NCBI GenBank assembly: GCA_010015805.1 | Contig: ML978133.1 | Coordinates: 682,001-746,000 of the forward strand | Reading direction: 5' to 3' | From: Rhizodiscina lignyota | Lineage: Eukaryota > Ascomycota > Dothideomycetes > Aulographales > Rhizodiscinaceae | Length of the DNA stretch: 64,000 nt | In this document: positions 23,843 through 34,185 of the stretch, one piece after another | How positions within the stretch are numbered: position 1 is the stretch's first letter | Layout of the letters: each line of letters begins with the position of its first letter | Translations under genes and position numbers: made by a program | Notes under the pieces: generated by a model | What the model saw: only the letters and a program-made list of their open reading frames with translations | Database searches by the model: none | What the model was told of the DNA's origin: nothing

Positions 23843-26298
23843 ATGGCGCCCGCGCGGAAAAGGAGCAGGCTCGAAAAGGCGAAACACTTCCTCAAGGGGG
23901 GCGGTGTGATTCGCGACGATTCTGACGACGAGTTGGGCGATGTCGACCACCCTTGGCAGTGGATCTTCGCAGAAAAGACCGCAAATAGTGGCGACAAGAG
24001 CTTGGACAACAATGCGTCGACATCACGAAAGCGAAAGGCCTCAGCAGCGGGGCAAAATGAGAAGCTCATTGTGGGCGCCCAGATGGGCTCGTTCAAGTGC
24101 AGGATCGGCGATGCGGTTCTCCTGAAAGCGGAGGGAAATGAGGCCTGGGTGGGCCTGATATGCGACCTTTTCGATGGCGAGGACGGCGAGAAGATGGCGA
24201 ATTTCATGTGGTTCTCCACTCCCAAGGAGATACGAAATAAGATTAAGAAAAGGACCGATGTGATGGAGGTGTGTACCCGAAAGCATCGTTTCGTCTTGCC
24301 CACCCATGGAACTAACCGTTGGAACAGAATGAGCTCTATCTCACACCGTCGTGGGACGATAATCCGTTGACAACAGTCAACGGAAAAGCAGCTGTCGTCT
24401 CACCCACAGCATTCGCAAAGCGCCACCCCAGTGGCAGGGTACCGCGTACCTCAAAGGACTTTGGCAAGATATTCGTATGCAGGCGGGGCTGCAACACCCG
24501 CACAGCCACTTATACTGAAGAATTCGTCTGGGAGGACCTCTATGGGGGCGAAACGGATATCCCGGCATTAATTCAACTGGTTAAATCACAGACAAAGGCA
24601 ACCCGAAAGCGCTCCGGGAAGGGTGCCCCGCCTGACAGAGATACCGAAGAATACATAGCGGCTGACGAAGAAGATGACGGCGTGCCGAAGACACCAAAGA
24701 AACGCCGCAGGCTCAACGACGCCGCGACCACGCCGACTCCGCAACGCGCAAAGTTGACGCCAAAGAAGTTTCTCACACCGACGTCGAAGAGGATAGTGAT
24801 CAAGAAACCGCTCGAATTCACTCCCCTCGGAACCCGCATTCTGTCCCCTTCTGTGCTGTCATCCCCTTTCCAGCTCGCTCGGAATCAGCTTCATGTTTCC
24901 GCAGTTCCAGCATCCCTTCCCTGTCGGGAAGATGAATTCTCGGAAGTTTACTCTGTGCTCGAGAAGGCCATCACCGATGGCAGTGGATCGTGCATCTACA
25001 TTGCTGGCACGCCGGGCACCGGCAAGACTGCCACCGTGCGAGAAGTCGTCGCGCAGCTCAATGCGTCGGTGCTGGAGGAGGAGCTTGACGACTTCATCTT
25101 CGTCGAGATCAACGGTATGAAGGTCACTGATCCGCACCAGTCATACTCGCTCTTATGGGAAGCGTTGCGAGGTGATCGAGTCAGTCCCTCGCACGCTCTT
25201 GAGCTGCTTGATCGAGAGTTCTCCGCTCCGAGCCCGCGACGCGTGCCGTGCGTGGTGTTGATGGACGAGCTCGACCAGCTCGTCACCAAGAACCAGAGTG
25301 TCATGTACAACTTCTTCAACTGGCCTGGCTTACGCCATAGCCGGTTGATCGTGCTTGCAGTGGCTAATACTATGGACTTGCCCGAGCGGACGCTGAGCAA
25401 CAAGATTAGTAGCCGTCTCGGTTTGCACAGGATCACGTTTAGAGGGTACACTCACGATCAGCTCATGCAAATCATCCAGTCGCGCCTTGAGAATGTGCCT
25501 GGTAACATTGTGCATCCAGATGCTGTACAGTTTGCGTCGCGCAAGGTTGCCGCCGTGAGTGGTGATGCACGTCGCGCACTTGACATATGTCGTCGAGCGG
25601 TGGAGATTGCGGAGACGGAGGCTCTTGATGCTAATACCAATTCTACTAATGAAGATGATGCCCCACTGCCTGACACGCCCAGCAGGACTGGCCGAGGTTC
25701 CAAAGCATCTAAAGGGACAAACTCCAATGCTGGCGCAGAGTCGACATTGCAGAAGAAGGCGGCACTGGCCCCCAAACCGGGAATTGTTACAATCGCCACC
25801 ATCAAACGTGCCATCGCAGAAGCAACGTCCAGCCCGCTGCAGCAATATCTTCGATCCCTACCCCTTGCTTCGAAACTCTTCCTCGCTGCGTTGCTTGCGC
25901 GAATACGAAGGACAGGCATCGCGGAGGCTGTGCTGGGCGACGTCGCCGACGAAGCCAAGAGACTTGGCACCATGAGCCAACTCAAAGACGTCAAAGACTC
26001 TCTCCTCGTCGAAGAAGCATGGGACAGCCTTGGGGCGAGCAGGACGACGCTGGCAGAACTGAACAGCAGCGCTGTAAATGTCGCCGGCGCTACGAGGGCC
26101 CATGGAGCAGCTGGGGATAAGGTCGCCCGGGTCTTGGGTATGAATTCCGCCGCAGCTGGCCTGCTGGAGGCCGGCCTGATAGGGATGGAGTCACGCCGCG
26201 GGGAGAGGGTGGGCCGTATTCAATTGACCGTAGGCACGGAAGAGGTCTTGCTGGCATTGAGGGACGACGACAGCGTCAAGGGCTTGGGGTTCGCATAG
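23843..26298 (+). CDS. ORC1: Origin recognition complex subunit 1
   Basis: Exons 23843-24268 and 24328-26298, about 798 aa. It is the largest ORC subunit, the AAA+ ATPase that binds replication origins and, with Cdc6, loads the MCM helicase. An N-terminal BAH domain (about residues 85-215, with GDAVLLKAEG...AWVGLICDLF and FVWEDLYGG) binds nucleosomes. A basic, phosphorylatable linker follows (TPKKRRRLNDAATTPTPQRA). The AAA+ module has Walker A GTPGTGKT (about 370), Walker B VVLMDELDQLV (about 451) and sensor-2-like SGDARRALDICRRAVE. The C-terminus is winged-helix-like. The single 59-nt intron joins DVME to NELYLTPSWDDNP within the BAH domain. Upstream in-frame codons exist to 23540, but the MAPARKRSR start fits the family. 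Confidence 0.96.
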
Positions 26299-27201
26299 AT
26301 CTTCATGGTGCAATTGACTCGGCATACAGGCTGCACACGGTGGATAATGATAGCAATGCTGAAACTTGAACGATAATTGTGGGTATCGTCTAACAAGACA
26401 AGAAGTGCGAAGGTGGCCACCGCTCGATCGACAGGTCATGTACAGTGTGCGCCTGGTCCGCCTGCAAGGCGGGCAGAGCCACCTCCATGTTTCCAATGTT
26501 TCCAACCAATGCCATTCTCGAATCGCCAGCGAGCCAACGTCGCCGATTATGCACGGGCAGCCGACAATAGGGCCAACGGCTGTCCCCCGGTACGTAAATG
26601 TATCCGAAATCTCAGGTCGCGCAGTTTAAAAGCGGCGAGATGCTTCAATCGACCCATTTTGGGCGCGAAGGATTCCACCTTCGGTGTGGTTGCAGACGAG
26701 CGCGCAAATGGTACACACCACCCCGGAAGCCACCAATACGTCACTTTTGCCGGAAATATCTGGGCCTGATGGAGTTTGAGAGCATTTTAGAATAAACGAG
26801 ATTAGCTCTCGGGCGCAAGCGAGAGTCTTGCTGGATGCCTAAATGGATATATTTGAAATTCTGCTCGGCGATGCTCGAAGTTCGATGAACAAAATCAATG
26901 TTGGTATCTTACAACAGAATATGCATCCTACCAACTCAGTTACCACAGCGCAACTATTTCGTCACGTTTGATCGTCCTCTGTCATTGCATCTCGCGCTTG
27001 ATGTCACCTGAGTGGTCAATTGCTGTAGCCCTACGAGGAAAATATGCGACGCGTTCCAACGGAGACTTTTTTTTTCAGCCCAGAAAATGTTCCCACAGAA
27101 CCCGAACTCATAAGACCGGAACAACTCCACTTCCCTTCCCGCACGCGCTTACCGCGTAGGTAGCGCCGTGCCCAGAGAAAAGTAACGGATCGCGACGTCG
27201 T
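26299..27201. other. Intergenic between converging genes
   Basis: About 900 bp between the 3' ends of ORC1 (+) and the PRP46 gene (-). Small conflicting frames only; no repeat or RNA gene recognised. Confidence 0.5.
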
Positions 27202-28446
27202 CTAGTACTTCTGTCTACCTATTGTGGGCTTCCAATCGAGCGGGTGGGTGTCTGGGGTAGCTTCGTCGTCTGGTTTCCACACCTGTATGGCCTTGTCCGC
27301 TCCGCCTACTAAAAGCCTAAGGCCCGTTTTGTCAAACGTCGATACCAACGAGCCGTTTTCTGCCTCGAGACTTCCGGGTTGCGCGATGGTATCTTGCATC
27401 TGAAACCTGTGGCCCGTCTTCCAGTCCCAGAATGCCACGGTGCCGTTGTCGCCCCCACTAAACATGACGTTGTCCTCGTTGACGGCGATGGTGTTGATGA
27501 CGGTGTTTTGTCCTTCGAAATTTTGCATGAATGCTCCCTCGGGGCATTTCCACTGCTTAATGACTCCGGTGGAAGCACTAGCGAAAGTGAACTCGGTAGG
27601 GTGGACCGCTAAGGACCGCACGCCGCGCTTGTGGTGCGTCAATGTGACCATGGACTTGCCTGCTGCCAGATCCCAGAGGCGCACGGTATGGTCAAGGGAC
27701 GCGGAAATAACTTGTGGATCTGCTTCCTGGCACTTTACATCCGTCACTGTTTGCTTGTGACCGCTCAAGACGTGAATGTTGCTCCTTGTCCGCATATCCC
27801 AGACTCTTGCTACACCATCACGACCACCCGTCACCAGCACATCGAGCGTCGGATGCAGACTGAGGGTGTAGACACCTGACAGATGGCCGTGGTAATGCCG
27901 TATGACCTTGTTCGTCTCCAAATCCCAGCACTTGACCATCTTATCCTCGCCACACGAGAACAAGTACGGATGTCGTGGCGAAACCGCCAGTCCTCTCACT
28001 GTGGAAATGTGACCGGTCATTGTGACCTTTAAAGCGCCCGATGCGAGATCCCAGATCTTGATTGTCCTGTCGCCCGCACCAGAAGCGAACCATTGATTGT
28101 TCGGTTCCACTGCCAATGCGCGCACCCATCCCAGATGCCCCGATAGCACTCTGAACAACTTCCACGGCGCATGCCACTCTGGCTTCGGTTGCCGTATCGA
28201 CATTTCGTGCTTTCGCAACGTGAGCGCAGTCGATTGCGATGTGGACGAGGTGGATGGGGTTGCGCCGTTTGGAGCTTTTGGGCCTTGGTCTGTCTTGGGC
28301 TTCTTCCGCTTCGCGAGCGCAGTACTTTGTGATTGCTGCATCCGCTTGCCCAGTGCTGGTGGGAGTTCTATGACATCTTGGTATTCGTTTCGTAGGCGAA
28401 CGGAGCGAGATATGTCGTCGGGTTCGGAGAGAGCGATGGGCGCCAT
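27202..28446 (-). CDS. PRP46: Pre-mRNA-splicing factor Prp46/PLRG1 (WD40)
   Basis: Single exon, 414 aa. It is a component of the NineTeen (Prp19/CDC5L) complex of the spliceosome and acts in the nucleus. After a basic, disordered N-terminus ([16 protein letters not shown]) comes the family hallmark [20 protein letters not shown] (near residue 90-110), then seven WD40 repeats with clear GH...WD spacing (for example [21 protein letters not shown]-like [48 protein letters not shown]). It ends KPTIGRQKY. The length suits fungal orthologues. It is intronless, while most neighbours carry introns. The ATG at 28446 gives [11 protein letters not shown]; no better start lies upstream. Confidence 0.96.
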   Translation of the reverse strand: MAPIALSEPDDISRSVRLRNEYQDVIELPPALGKRMQQSQSTALAKRKKPKTDQGPKAPNGATPSTSSTSQSTALTLRKHEMSIRQPKPEWHAPWKLFRVLSGHLGWVRALAVEPNNQWFASGAGDRTIKIWDLASGALKVTMTGHISTVRGLAVSPRHPYLFSCGEDKMVKCWDLETNKVIRHYHGHLSGVYTLSLHPTLDVLVTGGRDGVARVWDMRTRSNIHVLSGHKQTVTDVKCQEADPQVISASLDHTVRLWDLAAGKSMVTLTHHKRGVRSLAVHPTEFTFASASTGVIKQWKCPEGAFMQNFEGQNTVINTIAVNEDNVMFSGGDNGTVAFWDWKTGHRFQMQDTIAQPGSLEAENGSLVSTFDKTGLRLLVGGADKAIQVWKPDDEATPDTHPLDWKPTIGRQKY

Positions 28447-29920
28447 CTTTGCTCTAGTGGCGCGGTTGCGCGCCAGACAGTCTCTTTTATATCTCAGCTG
28501 AAAAGAGGATCGGCACCAACTGAATGCGCGTATTGGCGGGCAGTATGCTTAATTGTAGCAAATCCAAGCTCGTCCTCGGTACTCTCAAGAGGCAACTGAT
28601 GTTGGGGAGGTGTCGAAGGTGCGAAAAAGGCGCGGGCTTGGTCGACTGAAACACTTGAAATAGGAGCTCGATGCGCCTTGGTGGATGTATATCTCGTGTT
28701 ACGCGTGAAGTTGGAGGTTGTTCATATATGTAGATCTGAAGGCGCTGAAGCTTCTCTTGAAATCGCAACCGTTCGAAATATTTTGCCGAATATTAGCCGC
28801 CGCGCGCACGCGTTCAGCCTCAACTCGGCACGCGACGAAGGTTGTAATGGACTTTCACCCACACTCTTTATTCACAATTTAAGCCTCAAAGACACTTCGA
28901 CCTCGAGCAGACGCAGCGACGGAGAGTGACGAAGAGTAACGAAGAGTAACTCGAAGTTTGAAAGCACCTCTTGACGACGCCACTCATGGCAGCGAAGACA
29001 GTTCTAAATCTTCGCTTAGTTGGCTGTTTCATTGATGTCGCAATGTCTAAAGAAAATGTGCCTCTTCTTAAGCTGTCGTCGAGCTTTGGATGTACTCGAG
29101 GTTGGAGCAAGTTCTGTCTCTACGCTAACCGATCATAATCATCGATGCGCTCAAAGCTGGAGTCTGCTCATATACCACTCACCAACTTGTAAAGTTTGCA
29201 ACCTAGCGTCGCTTGCCTTCTTCTATGGACGCCGCAATTTGGCCCTGAAGCACAGGGCTATGGCCGCTTAGCCTGTTCGACAGACATCGCACGGGCTGTA
29301 AAGGCATGTTATCGTGAAAGTTTCATCCAGTTCGACCAAGTGCGTACCGTTTGTGGAAACTCTCTCTTTTCTTTTATTCCACTTCCTCAACTGGATTCGC
29401 TGTATATGCGGTGGCGTTTCATCTGGTGCTTCGAACATTCGTCGACTCAAGTCGTCAGATACCCCAAGCGTGGCTGTTAATATGGTTCCATTCCACTCCG
29501 CCGGGGTCCAAGCCTGAAGACATCGCAGAAGCCACCGACTTTCGCTCCTTCGCTTAGATTCACTCGTTTACTCTCACTTTCGCGCTTCATTGACTGTATG
29601 GAGACTAGCAATTGGTTTCGGTTAATACGCGCAAGTGGTAGAACGGTCACAATTCTCTTTAAATAGAGTCAAGATTGATTTGAGAGCTAGCTAAATCGCT
29701 AATTGAAAAGCAGCGCCAAATAGGAGATGTGTCATATCGTAAATGTTCCATATATTCCTTAGAGTGGCCGTCGAACCAAACAAGATCGTCTCCCTCTGCC
29801 TTCGTCCGATAGTAACCCCAGCAATAGAGCAACCAACACCTTGAGAGATACCCACAATCTGTTTCCAAACCCACGCCGACAAGGATGAACCAGGATAATT
29901 CTGTCAAACCATAACTCCTA
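28447..29920. other. Intergenic, no gene seen
   Basis: About 1.5 kb between the PRP46 start and the 3' end of the next minus-strand gene. It has only short frames. A short direct repeat (GAAGAGTAAC-like, three units) lies near 28918-28952. Confidence 0.45.
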
Positions 29921-30460
29921 TCATGCCACGGCAACCTTCTTGATATTCCGCTCTTCTGACTCCTCACCATCATCCTCGGCTTTTCTCTTCACTCCCGCAT
30001 TGGCTTGCGCTTCTGCGGTCGACGTCGCACCAGCCATCGAGGCTGCCTTTGCTGCTGCTGCAGCGACAGCTTGTCGGCGTCGGATTGCTAAAGCAGTAGG
30101 GAGCGACCCCACGATATTTCTGTCACCGACGATCGTGATTCCGCAGTTCAGCTCGACGTTGATGTTTCTCGGCGTATTGTTCTCGGTAGGTGCCTGTGCT
30201 CTCGCTTGCACTAGTGCAGCAGAGAACATCGCGATGAGGCGTGTGCTGTCGACCAATGAGACGACATTGTTCGAGCCTTGAATTGTTGTTGTGGCGTCGA
30301 TGCGAAACGTTGTTGTTGGTGTGTCCATGTCTGGATCCTCTGATAAGTCGGAGCCTGAGAATGGGGAACTAAAACGAGTGTATGCGGGTGGAGGAGTTGG
30401 CAACGAGGTGATGGGAGTGGGGAGTTCTTGTGTTTGAGCAGAGTTGAGGGTAGAGTCCAT
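29921..30460 (-). CDS. Uncharacterised protein, probably nuclear
   Basis: Single exon, 179 aa, start at 30460 (GAAATGGACTCT). The frame is open for another 88 codons upstream, but that part is low-complexity and reads like a leader. The N-terminus is Pro/Ser/Thr-rich (TPITSLPTPPPAYTRF). Two related segments follow about 60 residues apart: TTTIQGSNNVVSL and CGITIVGDRNIVG, both with the pattern I-x-G-x-x-N-x-V. Between them is a helix-like stretch (LIAMFSAALVQARAQA). An Ala-rich helix and a bipartite basic motif (KRKAEDD...NIKKV) close the protein and suggest nuclear import. I recall similar small proteins in dothideomycete genomes, all of unknown function. It lies directly downstream of the CTATTGTC cluster, which would be its promoter. 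Confidence 0.6.
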   Translation of the reverse strand: MDSTLNSAQTQELPTPITSLPTPPPAYTRFSSPFSGSDLSEDPDMDTPTTTFRIDATTTIQGSNNVVSLVDSTRLIAMFSAALVQARAQAPTENNTPRNINVELNCGITIVGDRNIVGSLPTALAIRRRQAVAAAAAKAASMAGATSTAEAQANAGVKRKAEDDGEESEERNIKKVAVA

Positions 30461-32053
30461 TTCGTCGTTAATGTGAGGTGCGACTTGTGTGTCTGAAGAC
30501 AGAATGGGGAGGTCCTGGTGTGATGGGTGAATATTTGTAAATAAGGTAAAATGATAATGTCGAGATTGCAAATAGATTTGGAGATATTGTGAGGCGCGAA
30601 CAATTTGTTTGCCAGCAGGGTCGAAGAGGAGCCTTCGAATATTAGACTGATCGTTGATGAAGAGTGGTGAGAGAAAATGGAGCAGGAGATGGAGATAGAT
30701 ATACTTCTTCCTTGAATAGGACACGCAGGCGGCGAAGAGTGGTGAAGTTGTACGAACTCATCTGTCAATAGCAAGCCTTGACAGGGGGCGGGGGAAATCG
30801 CACCATCTTGCTATTGTCGACTGCAGGCCTTACGCGGCTAATACAGCGGGCCGTCTTTATTCCTATTGTCAAAGAGCACGGGGACGTTAGTTTCCTATTG
30901 ATTGATGCACCTTTTCCTATTCATGCACGTCGCATTCCCAGCCCAGCCTCCGTGTTTTCCCACCCACCAATGACTCGCACGACTAGGCATCCACTGGAAT
31001 CGTAGTACATGCTTAGCCAGAAATTGGCCCTGTAATCGTGGCTCGATTACAGAGTGGCCCGCTCTGAATCGTTGCACAGGGCGACGTCGTTGCTATTGTT
31101 GTGAAGTTGGATCCTATTGTCGTACCGAAAGGGAATAGCGTGTTTCGCGTGACAATAGGAAGGGCTGCCCAACCACAAGCCACCCATTTTTCATCATATG
31201 CCCGCTCGGTGGCTCCTCTGTCCAAAGCAACTAGCAACAAAAGTTTTTCGCTAATCTCCCCAAGTTTGCGAAGCCTTCTCTCCCGTTTGAATTGCGCTGT
31301 ACACTCGCGGCAGAAGCCCCTTCAATCCCGACTGTCGTGTTGAACAACTTCTGGAACAATGTACACAACTTCTCATTTGAGATTCATTCCACCCAGCATG
31401 TGCATAATATATCATCTCATGAAGTGACTCCGCGATCTACCGACTAATTTGAGCTGATGGCGTACGCTGTCATTCCCTATTGTCGTTGAGACTTTTACCC
31501 TTTCACATCCTTGCCCGTCGTTTCAGTCCTCTCACGTTCTCCAATCGCGTCCATATCAGCGTTTTTGTCACCTACAGCTACCTGCAGTCCTCTGATATGG
31601 CAAAAAGGCATTATGTTTTCAGTCACGAGCCAGATGGCTTCAGAGTGGCGAAATTGCATTAGACTCGTTTCGTTTTCAACTTCGAGTGTTTCTGAAACGA
31701 CACCCAGCATTTTGGGCTACGGCAACCAAAGACCTCCGGATCTCCCCATTGCCCGAATAGGGTCGAGCTGTTAGAATTTTTGTCTGTTCAACGAACAATT
31801 CAGGTTATGACTAATGGTGTACAGTGGAAACTATGCTACAACTGCAATCAAAATGCAAACAACAGAGTGCAAATTTGACTTCCTGCTAAGTCGCGCAGAG
31901 ACAGTGTCCGGCCGGGTTCTTTTCCACCGAATATCATATCAAGCGCTGAATATACACCCTTCACATGCCGAGGGAGCCTGTCCGCGAGACATCAAAAGGT
32001 TCATAGTTGATATCCATGTAGTAGGATGGTCGTCACCGGAAAACCAGACGTGC
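30461..32053. other. Intergenic, holds the CTATTGTC cluster
   Basis: About 1.6 kb between the start of the 179-aa gene and the 3' end of the CFEM gene, both on the minus strand. No supported gene. The first 300 bp is A/T-rich leader; the cluster described separately occupies 30811-31484. Confidence 0.5.
30811..31484. promoter_or_regulatory. Cluster of CTATTGTC motifs
   Basis: The 8-mer CTATTGTC occurs five times in 674 bp: at 30811-30818, 30863-30870, 31114-31121, 31151-31158 (reverse strand) and 31477-31484. Four of the five are extended to CCTATTGTC. Near-copies CCTATTG (30894-30900), CTATTGTT (31093-31100) and a reverse CTATTGACA (30764-30772) lie in or next to the cluster. For random sequence about 0.02 exact 8-mers would be expected on both strands of such a stretch. 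GACAATAG/ACAAT resembles cores bound by HMG-box proteins; that link is inference. Confidence 0.6.
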
Positions 32054-32747
32054 TTACAAGGCAGCCACGAGAGCAGCGATGCCTAGGCCGAACGCTGCGC
32101 CGTTGGCAACGTTATGGTCTGCAGCGCCAGTGAACTGAGCCGGTGACGAACTGCCCGCCGCTGCCACCGACGATCCCTCTCCAGCTGCGGTAGTAGCGGC
32201 TGCGGAAGATCCTGTGGAACCGGCACCAGAAACAGAAAAAGTAAGAGGAGAAGAGACGCCACCGGTACTGGTTGGAGCTACCGATGCAGCAGCAGAAGAA
32301 GTCTTCACGCCAGCACCGCTACTACTGGTCGCAGATTCGCTAGCGTCGAGGGAGACCGTGATGGGAACGCCGGCAGAGTTGCATTGTGAGGAGACGACTT
32401 GGATAACGGCTACGATGGATTCATTAGCCCCGTGGCCAAATCCATGGCAAGAAGAACGTTGACTTACACTGTTGGTCTGCCTCACTCGGACAATTTTTCT
32501 TGACGCATGGGACGATCTGAGCAGAGAGGCCGGGCTTGCTGCAGTGGCATTTGAAATCGGTCAGGCCAGAGCAGCCATCGCCAGTAAGAGCAGTAACAAA
32601 GCAATTGAGCTAATGAAGAAAATGTCTTCTCAGTCTTTGCGCTGACGCTCTGCAGTAGAGCAGTATACTCACCGAGCAAGATGGAACAGCAGGAAGCTGA
32701 GCGTAGGCCACAGCGGCAAAAGAAAGTGCAATCGTGAGATACTTCAT
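32054..32747 (-). CDS. CFEM-domain protein, probably GPI-anchored
   Basis: Exons on the minus strand: 32747-32673, 32609-32468 and 32409-32054, 190 aa. A signal peptide (MKYLTIALSFAAVAYA, cut near residue 16) leads into one CFEM domain (about 18-85) with eight cysteines: PSCSLNCFVTAL, DGCSGLTDFKCHC, VPCVKKNC and SSQCNSAGVP. The Asp in LTDFKC is the residue that binds haem iron in Candida CFEM proteins, so haem binding is possible. A Ser/Thr/Ala-rich stalk follows, and a C-terminal hydrophobic tail (ANGAAFGLGIAALVAAL) after small residues fits GPI anchoring to the plasma membrane or wall. Known roles of the family are haem/iron uptake, adhesion and appressorium signalling; which applies here cannot be told. 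Both introns split the CFEM region in phase. Confidence 0.92.
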
Positions 32748-34185
32748 TCTTCGATATTTGTGCTTTGATTAACGAGTGAAAGCCAAGCTTCAGATTGTGG
32801 GTCGAATATTTACAGAACGACGCTGTGGAAATAGAGATTTGCAGTATGCGAACGTACCTGCATTCATATAGCCCTTATATGTTCAAACCTTTCACACATT
32901 CGAAACGGAAATCGCTCAGGGATCCAATGCGGTGGTCGGCTTCACATGTTACGGTTTGCCTACCGTGCATCGAAGTTTCGACGCGGTGACGCCAATTGTT
33001 CATTCTCAGCGAAGCAATGGACGACTCGGAGCAGAGCTACCGCGGCATAGAGGCCTGGCCGCTCCCCGCTCCATTCACTCGGACCAACGTGAAAAGGGAA
33101 GTGGTCGCCGTAAATGAGAAAGGCACTGGTTGCGTTTGACTGCATGCGCCAGGACCGCTCTGCGTACAGAAGATTTAGTCATTAGACTATTGTTCGGCAA
33201 TTATGCTGTGCTATTGGGCACTATGCTTGCAAGTGGCACAAGTTGTGACAGAAGGAAAATGGACGTGATGCGCCTCGGAACGTGCCAGGTCGACCCCGGA
33301 TGCAGTTGATACACTCGAGGCCGATGATGCACTGCGATTGGCTGGGAGCTGTGGTGATGGTGTTTGAGATGCGACCCTTGCCTACCAATTTCGACTTAGA
33401 GCGAGGCACCATCGACGGGAGTCTGGGGAAAGTCGATACGCTAATTCGCCGCCCCTCGCGCTATTATCATTGCAGGCAGTCCTTCACGTGCTTTTTTGTG
33501 AAAAAAACATCGAGTTGCGTGATTGAACTTCTCGCACGCCCTGCGCCAATGACGGTTGCCCGCTGGTGTAGGAACTGATCTGGAAGGTGATAAGAAAAGT
33601 TGCCCACAGCTTTCAGGACACTGTGCAACTATGATGCAAAGCTTCGATAACTAATAAAATATACGAGCTTTTCAATAGTTTGTGTAATGTATAAATTCCG
33701 ATGAATATAGAACTAAGCTTTCAGATATAGTCGTGCCTACATTAGTACCTTAAAGTGCAGCTGCTCGAACTTGGGCGTTACAACTTGCCCGGAGGTCAGC
33801 TATTTTGTCAAATTCGTGCTCATCAAGCTGCTTTCGAACGATACAACAGACTTCTAACTAATGACTAGCTAGCTCCGGATATTTTTTTTTGTCGAGGCAG
33901 ATTCCGACCGAGACGAAAGCAGCTCGAATAGACCGCTGTTCGGAGAGACTCGACGCTGAACTTGATGTATTTTCTGTCAATAAACCACCTAATCGCTACT
34001 TATTCTACGTATATTTCAGTCCATCGTCAGGACAGCCGGGCAGAGGGCTCGCCGCGGTGAATTCATTCTATCTGCTATTGGAGGAAGTCACATTGATGTC
34101 GCGAGATTGAAACAGCACCAGAAGAGACAAAGAAAAACTCAGACGTGAGCAACTACATCTATGCTGCTGCTAGAGCTAAGATTAA
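32748..34185. other. Intergenic, no gene seen
   Basis: About 1.4 kb holding the promoter of the CFEM gene and, near 33,600-34,180, an AT-rich spacer downstream of VPS11. Only short conflicting frames. Confidence 0.5.

Noticed and set aside
29620-29660. A-box-like AAGTGGTAGAACGG
   Set aside because: No B-box or acceptor stem follows within tRNA distance.
30461-30724. 88-codon N-terminal extension of the 179-aa protein
   Set aside because: The extension is low-complexity (runs of Leu, Ile, Tyr, His) and looks like translated leader; the ATG at 30460 has a better context.
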